From: Edolisoma coerulescens
Lineage: Eukaryota; Chordata; Aves; Passeriformes; Campephagidae
Length of the DNA: 64,000 nucleotides
Direction of reading: 5' to 3'
Assembly (NCBI GenBank): GCA_013397115.1
Contig: VWZW01002320.1
Coordinates: forward strand, 434,001 to 498,000
The position numbers and the translations under genes are program-made. Each line of letters starts with the position of its first letter. Position 1 is the first letter of the stretch. Positions 42,307 to 52,475 of the stretch are shown here, one piece after another. The notes under the pieces were generated by a model, which was not told the DNA's origin, searched no databases, and worked only from the letters and a program-made list of their open reading frames with translations.

Positions 42307-44240
42307 AAAAGCCAGGCAGTTTAAAAAAAAGCATTTGAACTCTTGGTGTAAACAAAATGATAGTCTCTCAGTTTCGATTTCAGAATATCATCTTTGCTCA
42401 TGCAGGAAATGTTAAGTTTTATATTGGATAGAGGCTCTCTTTTCTAGTGTCATCCTCTGATTAAAAGTTATAAACATCTGTAAGAGTGACTGGCCTTGTT
42501 TATGTAGGCGTCCATAGTAATACTGAAGTTAATTAAAAAAAGACTTAGAAATCTTGTAGAATTTAAATTGGCTATGTCAGTTTACTATGTGAAGGTTAGC
42601 AGTTTTCATAGACGGCCTTATAACATCAGTTGATTTTATGATCCCTCTTTCATGCCTTTCCTAAATTGAATAGTGAATTTGAAAAATACAGGTAATATAA
42701 ATTTATAAATGAAATATCAGAATACTTATCTCAATTTTGAGATCTTTGCATAGTGAGCTCAGTAAAGAAGCAGAACATGTGTACTATTAGTTGGCTGCCA
42801 GAAGTTTTGAATCATTCAGTATCCATGCAGTTATGTTTCAGTAAGTCTACAAGGTAGTGTCACTGAAGAACCATCTCCTGTAGCACAGAACATGAAGTGC
42901 TTCTGAGGATGCAGTAGATTCTAAAAAGCACAGTAAACAGCAGAAGAGTCAATTTAATTGGTACATTTCCTTTTCCTTAGTGTAAGGCATTGTGTCAGGT
43001 AATGCATCTAGTTAAAAAAGGTCAGTCTCATTTGGGCACATCTGGTGGGCACTATCACTCACATTTTGAGTCGTAGAGTGCATTCCTTCTGAAAGAGGAA
43101 AGAATTGGGGGGGGTTCTCTTTGGAACTCCGTATAAAATTATTATTTTTAATCACATTTTTAAAGGATTTACTTTAATCATTGAACAGCTAAGCTTACTT
43201 TCCTGAGGATACTAGCATGCTTTTCTAATTCTTGCACTTCAGGGGGAGGGTGGAAGGAGGGCAGGGGGAGAAGTGTTAATTACAAAGTATTGCTTTTATT
43301 AGGTTAAAAGGAACCTATAGAAGATCTTAGCTTCCTTACAGATTCCTTCTTTCCTATAATGAAAGAGTTAATGTGTCTCTTATATGAAAGTATTTTCATA
43401 ATTAAAAGAGAACAGACACATGGTGTCTTTTGTAGTTTACTTGAAGAATTAAAGATAAAAACCAGAGATTTTTCATGCTTTAGCAGCTGAGTGGAAAACT
43501 TGTTATTTGGACGATCTTCAGTTCCTGTATAGTTCTTTTGTCTAATATGCCAAAATGCTTACAGATATTGAATTTTAATAGGTTATGTTTAGTCAGGCCC
43601 GCCACAAGTGAAAAGCTAGCTCTCAGATGATCAGCCTGTAACTTAAGGCAATTACGCAAGAGGAAAGGGTATGCAGTGTCATCAGTTTCATCAGTTTGAT
43701 GTGTATCACTCCCTTTTTATTCAAGTGTCCAGATGAGTTCTGGGACATGGAAGTGAATTGGCCTTCTGTTAATATTGGAGCTATTTAATACATATATGAA
43801 CAGAGAAAGATTCAAGGTCTGGACGCCTATCACATATGTCTAAATTTTTTTAAGATTTTTTTAAATGTTGACTAATGATGAACAGTTAGGTAGCCTGAAA
43901 AAAATAGAATAAAAGTTCTGACTAGTCCACTGCACCTGCCTAACTGTCAGATAACGGTGTCTGATTTGGGATACACAGTCATGTGTATTACAGTCTTACC
44001 TCTCGAATTCACTTTCACATAAAATTCTGCTTCTTACAGGCTGATACTTGTCAGTCAATTTAATTGAAATGTCACACTGACCTTTATATGAAATACTCTG
44101 AACTTACTGGGGTTTTTGGAAGTTCTTTTTACTTTCATTCCAGTTAAAATACCTAAATTACCAGTGTACAAAAAGTTCATGCTGATTAAGCTCGTGAAAC
44201 TGCCTGCTAACTGATCTTACAAACAATACGTTTTTTGCAG

Positions 44241-44407
44241 ATATAGTTCAGCTGAGTCTGCCTGAAGATCAAAAAATAAGCACCACTGCAGCAACAGTGG
44301 GACAGAGTGCTGTCTTAAGTTGTGCCATCCAGGGAACCCTGAGACCTCCCATCATCTGGAAGAGGAACAATGTCATTCTGAACAGCTTAGATTTGGAAGA
44401 TATCAGT
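44241..44407 (+). CDS. FSTL5: FSTL5 internal exon: first half of Ig-like domain 1
   Basis: This exon completes a split codon (C from the previous exon plus AT gives His) and adds 55 full codons (167 bp, phase 1 in, phase 0 out). It encodes IVQLSLPEDQK, then ATVGQSAVLSCAIQGTLRPP and IIWKRNN, ending LDLEDIS. The Ig-fold marks are the B-strand Cys (TGT at 44321-44323) and the C-strand Trp (TGG at 44357-44359). The partner Cys of the disulphide must lie in the next exon, which I do not find before 64000. The Ig domain is therefore split by a phase 0 intron. The acceptor is TTTTTTGCAG ending at 44240 and the donor is GTAAGT at 44408-44413. The match to FSTL5 is very close, and closer than to FSTL4 as I remember both. 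Confidence 0.95.
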
Positions 44408-46049
44408 GTAAGTAACAGAAAGTTCTTTTTAACAGCTTTTTATCAAAACCTCTCATAAATAATAGAAAAGTGATGCATAAAAAGCTACATACTCCTGCTG
44501 TTTCAAAGAAAAGAAATGGAAATGAGATGCAACAAACTCCGTCTGTTCTCATTTGCTGTGTATTTGAACCCCTGTTAAATATAGAGAAAATATGTTTCAT
44601 AGGCCAATCATTTAAAAAATAAATATAGCAATAAAAGCACATAAGAACAAAATTGAAGCCCAAAATACAGTCAGCATTATACATTCAGGATTGTACAGTC
44701 TTCAAATATTTAAAAGAAAAGAGAAATCTGTGACATGAACATTTTCATATACAAACAAATCATAATAATAACCTTCTTTTATAATACTTCAATAGAAATA
44801 TATTTTTTTCCAAAATAAGTATTTCATAATAAAATTAGTTGTTTTACCCATTCCTCCAAATATTCAGCAGTGTAAATGGTACTTCTCAAAGACTGAAACA
44901 CAGAATATTAGTATAATTTATAAATCTTTTTTTCAGGAAGGCAAGTGTTTGCTGCCTAACTTTGCCACAACCTAAAAATACAGAGGAAAATAGAAAACGA
45001 GATTTAGAATTACATCTTCTGGCAAAACTAAAAATAGGCTTTCATTTGTATTTTGTATGCTTCTGGGTATCCTTTCTTTGTTTCAGCCATTTTTTGTTAG
45101 CAAGGTTCTGAATGTGGAGACATTGTTACAGTGGGAGTTGTGTTGTCTGTCTAGCCCAAGTGAGTCTGAAATCACCTGAACTGTTATGTGTGTGGAATAT
45201 TGCTACAATCAAATATCTAGTTTTTCTATTTTTATTTCTTTTTTTTAATGAATGTTTTATTTTTAAGGTGGAAATTGTTCCCACACATCATCTCTCTTTT
45301 ATTTCCGGTTTTGTTAGTTCTGTTAGTAAACTGAGCTTCCTCACAGTGATGCTTTGTAAATAAGGAGCAATTTCAGAGCTCAAAAGCTCATATTGCATGA
45401 GAAATGGCTTTAACTCACTTGAGAGGCTTAGGATAAACCCAACGTCATCTGAAAAGTTCTCTGTTAAATAATAATTGCTTTTGTTAGTTTGATATTAATC
45501 ATATGACTGACACTGAAAAGTGTCTTGCCCATGTTCACAAGATCCTGTCTGCAATATTTGTTACTTTTCTGTAAATATTCATGATGTTCAAAACCATTAT
45601 TTGGAGTTCTTACTAATCAATTCTAAATGTAATAGCTGGCATGGTCTGTAGATAGAAACAGGAAGATGCATCTGTACGCACAGAAATAAAGGGGGAATGA
45701 TGAATGGAAATGATGAAGCTAACAGCTCAGCTTCAGACTGAAAGGTTCACTTGGCTTTTTTGCAGATATGAAAAGAGCAAGTGGTTTCTAAGCTCGATAC
45801 ATACATTTTGAGTATGAAAAAAGCCAAACAATAAAGAAAACAAGAAAAACCAAGCAGAGACAGTTCTTGTGCTGCGTGCAGGTGCCCAGGAATTGGCAGC
45901 AGGGGCCACCGATGTGGCCTCTCAGGGAAAAGGACAGGGGGTGTCCTGTGCTGTATGCAGCCAGTCCCAAGGGACCATCAGCAGGGCAGCTGCTCAGATG
46001 CACTCGTGGCATCTCTGAAAGAACATTCAAAAAAGGGCATAAAAAAACA

Positions 46050-46075
46050 NNNNNNNNNNNNNNNNNNNNNNNNNN
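46050..46075. other. Assembly gap (26 N)
   Basis: Twenty-six N residues lie immediately before a GA microsatellite. The true length of the missing simple repeat is unknown. Open frames that cross it, such as minus-strand 45788-46234, are meaningless. Confidence 0.99.
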
Positions 46076-46102
46076 AGAGAGAGAGGGAGAGAGAGAGAGA
46101 GA
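46076..46102. repeat. GA microsatellite at the edge of the assembly gap
   Basis: About 13 GA units are broken once by GG. The repeat probably extends into the gap. Confidence 0.9.
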
Positions 46103-46228
46103 AATTAAAGAACAAAAAAGAACAAGAAACAGTAGAGGTATGTCTAAGGCTGAAGGAGCGGAAGGTACTCCTTGGTGAAGAAGATATCCAAAACATCCAC
46201 ATTGGAGCAGGTTTATCTTGAAGGACTT

Positions 46229-46905
46229 GACCAATTGCCTGACCAGTCTGGTGACCTTCTATGATCCAGTGATTACAGTGGTTGACAAGGCAAGACTGAC
46301 AGATGTGCCCTGTCTAGACTTCTGCACGGCCTTCAATTCAGTACCACGCGACATCCTTATCTCCAAATTGGAAAGATATGGATGGATGGATGAATGCATG
46401 TATGCAGCCAGAGGTTATGGTCAACAACTCTGTGTCTTTGTGTCTAAGTGGAGGTCAGCGACAAGAGGTGTCTCTCAGGGATCTGTCTTTTGAGTGGTGC
46501 TCTTCTGTCGATGACACAGACAGTGGGATCAAGTGCACCCTCGGCAGGTTTGCAGATGACATGAAACTGAGTGGTGCATTTGACACATCTGAAAGATGGG
46601 ATGCCATCCAGGGGGACCTGGACAAATCTGAGAAGGGGACCCAGAGGAGCCTCATGAGGTTCAATGAGTCCAAGTGCAAGGTGCTGCACCTGGCTCAGGG
46701 CAATCCCAGATACAAGTACAGACTGGGAGAAGTCATTGAGAGCAGACAAGAAAGACTTGAGGATTCCTGTGGATGGGAGCTGGGCATGAGCCAACAGTGT
46801 GTGCTTGCAGTCCAGAAGGCCGACTTCATCCTGAGCTGCATCAAAAGAGGAGTGGCCTCTTTTGATCCCTCTGGTCGAGGGAGGCAACTCTCTCAATTTC
46901 TAAAT
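46229..46905 (+). mobile_element. CR1 LINE fragment, reverse transcriptase region, broken at both ends
   Basis: The sequence follows the CR1 ORF2 consensus through the reverse transcriptase. It has GGTGACCTTCTATGATCCAG, then GACTTCTGCACGGCCTTC, GACATCCTTATCTCCAAATTGG, CTCAGGGATCTGTCTT, and the catalytic FADD motif at 46549-46560. Next are GTGCAAGGTGCTGCACCTGG, ATGAGCCAACAGTGTGTGC and AGCTGCATCAAAAGAGGAG. Part of the RT near 46375-46410 is replaced by a GATG-rich stretch and about 11 bases are missing near 46495. A 200-codon open frame (46378-46980) happens to survive but lacks the endonuclease and the front and back of RT. The CR1 3' tail is absent. It is a dead fragment. Confidence 0.85.
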
Positions 46906-46939
46906 TTCCAAAGATCAAGGCTGGTTTTGCCCACCATGG

Positions 46940-47085
46940 TAATAATTAAGCAATCTCCCAGTGTTTATCTAAACCCATGAGCTTTCTCATTCACATTCCT
47001 CTTATTTTCTGCCCCTGTCCTGCTGTGGGGAGTGGAGGAGGAATGAATGAGAAAGAGGACAGATGGGAGCTTGGCTATTAGCCAG
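46940..47085 (+). mobile_element. Avian ERV LTR 3'-end-like fragment
   Basis: The order GTGTTTATCTAAACCCATGAG, CTTTCTCATTCAC, TGCCCCTGTCCTGCTGTGG, GGAGTGGAGGAGGAATG and GGGAGCTTGGCTATTAGCC parallels the U5-like end of bird LTRs, including those at 50086-50498 and 6090-6224. It lies just after the CR1 fragment. It may be the far half of the repeat that begins at 45867. Confidence 0.5.
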
Positions 47086-50085
47086 AGTACATTTATGAAG
47101 TACTTGTAGCAGCTAGAAAAAAGTTGAATGTGGAATTTTTAAAACTCATGAGATGCCCACTTTGAAGTGAGATTGCAGTGTTTATCAGACATTCAAAGAA
47201 AGGTAGAAATTGCTAGAATTGGCCAGATTAATTTATATTTAATAGGAGAGGAGGAATGTGTGACAGTGTACTGCCTTAACAACCCACAGTAATTAAAAGA
47301 AAGGTCTGCAAAATGTTACCTGAATGCTAGGGTTATGTTGGTGCCTTTGTTTTGTGTACACGTATAGTAAGAATTTTTAAAGGAGTAAAAGCTTCCAGTG
47401 ACAGGAGTGCGTAACTCTGAGGATGACTTTATTCATCATTTATTTGTTAGCTTAGGAAAATTATAAAAAATCAGGAATGTTTGGAAGTCTTTTTAAGCAA
47501 AAATTTTGTTACAGTTTAGTCCCTTAATATTAACAGTTTAGTTGTGATTCAAATACAGAAAGAGAAGGTCAGATTCAATATCCATGGAGTGAGGCTCTAA
47601 AATTCATGGAGTTCAAAATATATGTGTGAGATATTAATCTGTCTTTGCAGATAAAGTAAAATAGGGAGGAAGAAAGAATTATTGGTGTCAGGATTAAAAA
47701 AAGAAACAACAAAAGAATGGACAGAAAGACTTATGGACAGAATGAGTTAGATTCGTCCCCAGACCTTCTTTTCTTCAGAATTTATTTTACGTTTCACTGT
47801 TTTCAGAGATTTGATCTCTCTCGATTTATTTCTAGATTCTATACTCCCTGTATAATATAAGATGTCCCCAGAGGCAGGTACTCTAGGTTTTACTATGGCT
47901 ATATTATAAACTACAATGGTGTTTGCCTAACTCTGGGAATTCTTAATTTACACAGTTATACAAGAACCACATCTGTGCATCTCAAGACTAATAATGTTCT
48001 GTAAAGGGCAGTACACTTACTGAAAATAACAAGGCCAATACTGACCTGGGAAGATAGGGGTTTGGTGGTTTTTTTCAGTAAAATGCATCAAAGATATCAA
48101 CATAACTGGAAATCAGCACACACACAGGAAACCAGTCAGACTAAGCAGTAGTGACAATGTGGTTTTGTAAATCATAGGAAGTTCTCGTACTTAGAAATTA
48201 AGCTTTTGCACTATCCAGGTCTCAATATGAATTATGCTATTTGCATTCCAAAAGCCCTAGAGGAGGGACAAACTCAGAACAATATAAAGTCCTAGTGTTT
48301 TTTCAAATGGAAAACTGCAACAAGAAGGAAAGGAATCCAGGTCTAAACTGAAATTGATAGTTGAATTTATGTTTGGTTTTTGTTTTTTTTTTTAATATTC
48401 TAATCCTCCACTGAAAGTGCACAAGATATATCTATAAAGCTGTCAACTGTGGAGTGGCTAAAAGTGAGTCTTGTTAATGACTAATGTCTTGCATACTCTA
48501 AGACATTTTAAAGAAATATTAAGAAATACTGTTTGACTTTCAAGGGATGATAATAGAAGTTTGTGTTTAAGTGGTGCATTTAAAAATGTTCTATGAAGCG
48601 TGTGTTAATAACATTACTGATAATATCCAGTTGATAATTTTAAAAGTCCTTAGTACTCCTCAACTCTTCTTATGGTACTAATAACTACTATTTGTGGAAG
48701 TACTGCAACTTGCTACTAATCCTTCTCTTAATGAAGCTGATGGGAGGCAGGGATAATTAGCATCTGAGTGAAATTATGAAAAATTATATGCCTCTGCAAA
48801 TTTTACTTAAATTGTATTGTAATTATGCTGTGAATCACTACAGAACTGATATCACAGGGCATTTTGCTGATATTTCAGTATACATAGAGAAAGGCTATTT
48901 TTTTTTCCTTGCTGTTATCCTGCATCTTAAATTTAATATTTGCCTTTCCACTTTCCTCTTGTTTTTATCTAACCTACTATTCATTAGAGATAATAATTCC
49001 CATGTATGAAAAATAGCAGATGTATTTCCCAAATGCAATACATATTACTTTTTTAGTGTTAATTCATTCACTTTTTAAAGTCTTCATAACTAATTTTACT
49101 TTATTGTTTTCCTGATATTTTATTCCAGCTTTGCCTTCAGGTTCTTTCCTCTACATGGGAGCAATCACATGTATAAGATCTTGGCCCTTTTTCTTACATT
49201 TTTTGAAGATCTACTGAGATGATTTGTCCACATGCAAAGTTTAACAGTAACTTTTAGAAATAGTGTTGTTCAGCTTTTTCCTTTTGGTAAAAGCTCATAA
49301 TATCTTTCTTTAGACTGCCTTCATGGAAAGCATGTTATATTTCCATTTTGGGGGTTTCGAAGTTATGTATAGGTTATCTTTTTCTCGAAACTTCCCATTT
49401 TTTTATCTTGTTAGAATTAATTTGCACATTAAAACTGTCACTTTTTCGGTGACAGTTGGCATTTTTTTCTTGACATATATGCCTTTCGTCCACCAAGAAA
49501 AAACACAACCCGAAAACAACTGTAATGGAGAATGCCACTAAAAGCTAACATTCTTTAAAGAACATGACAGCTTCCATTCTGCAGAGTTCTGATCAGCAAC
49601 TGATGACAGAAAGGTTTCACTAATCACCTTTCCTAGAAAGGACTCCAGACATCTGACCTCTTCTTTTTCTTCCAGCTTCTCATCCTTTGCTCCCCCTTTT
49701 ATTATTCTTAAGAAAAATCTCAGGAGAACCTCATGAATTATTCCTTTCCACATTGTTTTCTCCCATGGGATAGTGTGGACTTACAAGTTTCTCTTTATGC
49801 ATTGTTAAATTGTTCTTAATACAACACAGTTATGACTTTAATACAATGGTTAGAAATATTAATGCCCTGTCTGAGAAAAATTTGTGTGTGTGTGTTTTTA
49901 CTTCCGACAGAATCCCAGGTAAACCATAAATGTCAGGGAAATATTCTTCAATCTTTTTTATCTGCTCCCCAAATCAGATAAAACAACTCTTAGAAGTCAA
50001 AAAAAAAAAAAATTCAAAATGTTAGGATATAAACTAGAGGACTTAAATTTAAAGAAAGAGAAAATTAAAAGTCAAAACAGAATAG

Positions 50086-50498
50086 TGTCCTGGTTCTGGC
50101 CAGACATGGTAAGTTTCTGCAGTAGCTGGGAGGGAGCATGCCTAGGACCCAGAGAGCATGCTATACCACCTCATGCCATTTTTCAGGAATGGGGGAAGAG
50201 CTCCTTTTCGCATTGAGTTGAGGGGCAAAGAGAGAAGTCAGGTGTTTAGGGGGGTTTCTGTGGGTGCAGGTGAGCAATCACGTATGAATCATTCGCTTTT
50301 CTTATTGTATAATCTGTCATTAGTATTATTGCTGTCACTGTTTGTTGTCTTATTTCATTGCTATTTCCAGTAAATTCTTCTTACCTCAACCCATGATCAT
50401 TCCCTCTTGTTCCTCCAGTTCTCCTCTCCAGCCCACCACAGGGGGAGGGTGCGTGATCGAACTCCGCGTGGTTTGGCATATTTCAGTAAGAACATTAA
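50086..50498 (+). mobile_element. Probable solo LTR of an avian endogenous retrovirus
   Basis: It opens TGTCCTGGTTCTGGCCAG, the start I associate with a large bird ERV LTR family. It ends in the typical block CTTCTTACCTCAACCCATGA, TCCCTCTTGTTCCTCC and CCACCACAGGGGGAGGG. The middle carries the GGTGAGCAATCA block and a T-rich part of that family. AATAG directly precedes it (50081-50085) and recurs at 50499-50503, a possible 5-bp target-site duplication. However, the right end implied by that does not finish in CA, so the 3' border is unsure. No internal retroviral region adjoins it, hence solo. Confidence 0.7.
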
Positions 50499-51005
50499 AA
50501 TAGGGAATACCATTCCTAAACCATGAAAAAAAACGTATTCAAAATTCCTGTAAACTCATTTCTTTATTCTCAAATGTCCTAAAAGAGGGAATGCCTGCTT
50601 GCAGTCAACGCACTGGCTTTCTGATTTGCATCAGCAAGCTCTGCATGCTCTTGTTTCATTCCTGAGGAGGTTTTCCTCCTTCCTGAAGTTTTGCCACGGG
50701 CCATCTTATTGCTTGTGTGAGGGAAAGCCTAGAGGTCCTGTGACATGAAGGGATCACCAGAGCCTACTTCCCTTCGGAGGTGATGCTCCTAACCTCTTCC
50801 TTTTGGAAGTCAGTAACTCATAGTCCGACAATGAGCAAATAAAACTGTCCAATTGTAGTACCATAGGCAAAAAGCTGGCACTCTTGTTCTATACAAAGTC
50901 TGGATCCCAATCAGTTTATTTTGAGTTTTCACTAGTAAATTGCAGTGCAGCAATTTCAGTGTGTGATCTTCTATGTGGTATTCTGTGTGTTACAACCAGG
51001 ATATG

Positions 51006-51037
51006 TATATGAAGTTATATATGTATAACTTCATATA
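51006..51037. repeat. Perfect inverted repeat, 14-bp arms, TATG loop
   Basis: TATATGAAGTTATA (51006-51019) and TATAACTTCATATA (51024-51037) are exact reverse complements around the loop TATG. It has the same geometry as the hairpin at 16115-16146 but a different arm sequence. It lies between two ERV remnants. Confidence 0.9.
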
Positions 51038-51330
51038 TCTGTGAGGTTCACTTCAAAAGCCTACTTGCACGTTTTCCTTACACATTATGCTTATGACACC
51101 TCTTAAACATGTTACATCTCTCTCAGATATTTTCTACTGATTTTTCTGATGAGGTGGTTGGATTTGATTAACAGTGACTCATCAAAGTCAGCATGTTTCT
51201 ATTTTTATCTATATTGAATTGCCCTTTATCTGTTACACAGTTTTTCTTTTAAGTAGGGCGTATTATTACCTTTTCTTTTGTATTTCATGGGTTGAATACC
51301 ATTTTTTTTTTGTTTTTTTTCTACTCCACT

Positions 51331-51857
51331 TGTTATGATCCGATTGTTGAGAAATGCCTCTGCCTGAATTAAGGTGCAAATGAGACCATATGCCAAGGTA
51401 GGTCAGTAGTACAGATTTTATTTAACAGTAAATGTGAGGTACAGAGATAGAAAGAAATAGGAAGGAGCATGGGGGGAGAGAAGGAGAGAGAGATTAAACA
51501 GAATATAGTCACCACACTGTGGATCCAGATGCATCCCAGTGGTCCTTCTTCATCCTGGTCTTCTCAGTAGTCATTCTGGAGGTACCACTTTTGTACAGTC
51601 CAAGTTGTGGATATCCGTGGGTGGTCACAAATATTCCCATAACTTGGAGTAGCATGTGTATAAGCGGTTGTTTCCTTTCTCACAGTTTGCCACAGTGGGA
51701 ATTTTTGTCTGAATGCATTAACCAGGATGTGTTAACCAGACATCAACTCCTCTAGGCCTGGAATAAATGCCTTCCTGTTGCAAATTCCTGTCTTCTGTCC
51801 TTCTCTCAAGTTCACACTGTGGTGACTTACCTTAAGTCAATTCTGTGGCCTTGACAA
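51331..51857 (-). mobile_element. ERV LTR, antisense to FSTL5 (3' LTR of a truncated provirus)
   Basis: Read on the minus strand the element ends ...GATCATAACA, so TGTTATGATC begins it on the + strand at 51331. A polyadenylation signal AATAAA (complement at 51417-51422) lies about 85 bp from that end, as expected for the R region. The other border is uncertain: a TGTCAAGG start gives 51857, while a TGTTGG start about 65 bp further right is also possible. A retroviral env remnant lies directly upstream in the minus sense, which identifies this as the 3' LTR. There is no second LTR in the window. Confidence 0.65.
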
Positions 51858-51879
51858 TGTTTGAGGCAATTGTGGTCTT

Positions 51880-52475
51880 TAAGTCTCTTACATTGCCCTG
51901 TGGCTCCAACAGTGTCTTCCTGGGACCTTTTTCTCATTTCACAGGTTGTCCATGGGGATGATGTGTTTTTAGAAAAGTCAGAGGAGAAAAGACAGAAACA
52001 GCAGGGAAATGACACAAGCAATTATACAATGTACAATAGCTATCCCAACCATTACAAATGTAACTCCCGTTGCAATCATCAACCCAATCCTCATTATAGA
52101 CATTGCCTCCACCCCATGAGTCACAAGGGTTAGAATATAGACATCAGCCACAAAGCCAGCCTTGAGTTTGGAGTGATTGGAAGAGCTCTGATATTTGATC
52201 AGTGATTTGTTTCATTTTGGCTCAGGCTTCTTCAATTGATAATGTTGCGTTGTGAATGGATTAAGATTTAAGATTCCACAAATCCCTTGGTCCTTTAATA
52301 ATAACATATCTAATGCCAACTGATTTTGTAAAGCCATTTTTGACACTTGTTGGTCTTGCAAGTTCAGCTCTCTGAACAGATACCTGGCTCAATCAATTGA
52401 GGGTATGTGTACCTGCGATGTAATATTTTGCAAGGCCGATTTTTGTTGCGTGATAACTATAGGAGGTGTAAAAAA
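51880..52475 (-). pseudogene. Degenerate retroviral env remnant (transmembrane subunit, C-terminal part)
   Basis: On the minus strand, upstream of the LTR, the sequence resembles the transmembrane subunit of a gamma- or alpha-like retroviral envelope. A heptad/loop region lies at about 52250-52420 and a membrane-spanning hydrophobic stretch at about 52010-52100, followed by a short tail. No open frame longer than 64 codons overlaps it, so it is broken by stops or shifts and has no function as a protein. No gag, pol or surface subunit follows further right; recognisable similarity stops near 52475. Identification is by pattern, so the retroviral genus is not assigned. Confidence 0.5.

Larger units (their letters stand above)
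13369..44240 (+). other. FSTL5: FSTL5 intron between EF-hand 2 and Ig-like 1 exons (30,872 bp)
   Basis: This is a phase 1 intron from GTAAGT at 13369 to the acceptor TTTTTTGCAG ending at 44240. Apart from the separately listed CR1 fragments, palindromes and simple repeats I recognise nothing with a function. Unassigned, slightly GC-richer patches that could be old repeats or conserved non-coding DNA lie at about 15.6-15.9, 32.5-33.0 and 41.6-41.8 kb. The open frame at 16401-16790 (129 codons, +) is hydrophobic and low in complexity at its end and looks like chance. I see no tRNA-like or rRNA sequence. Confidence 0.85.
45867..46228 (+). mobile_element. Avian ERV LTR-type repeat, 5' part, with assembly gap inside
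   Basis: The phrases GGGAAAAGGACAGGGGGTGTCC, AGCAGGGCAGCTGCTCAG and GCACTCGTGGCATCTCTGAAAG are followed by a purine-rich GAGAGA/AAGAA stretch. Then come GTACTCCTTGGTG and ATTGGAGCAGGTTTATC. I recognise this order as the 5' part of the same bird LTR-type element whose 3' part lies at 5857-6224. A 26-base gap and a GA microsatellite interrupt it. It abuts a CR1 fragment at about 46229. The class assignment (retroviral LTR or leader) is tentative. Confidence 0.55.

Noticed and set aside
45788..46234. 148-codon minus-strand frame crossing the assembly gap
   Set aside because: It contains unknown residues from the 26 N and a serine/leucine repeat from the GA microsatellite. It is the reverse of an LTR-type repeat.
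46444..46896. 150-codon minus-strand frame
   Set aside because: It is the antisense shadow of the CR1 reverse transcriptase fragment on the + strand.
51827..52133. Short frames on both strands (51827-52021 minus, 51861-52133 plus) as genes
   Set aside because: They fall in the junction between the antisense LTR and the env remnant. The minus one covers only the broken end of env and its downstream region.
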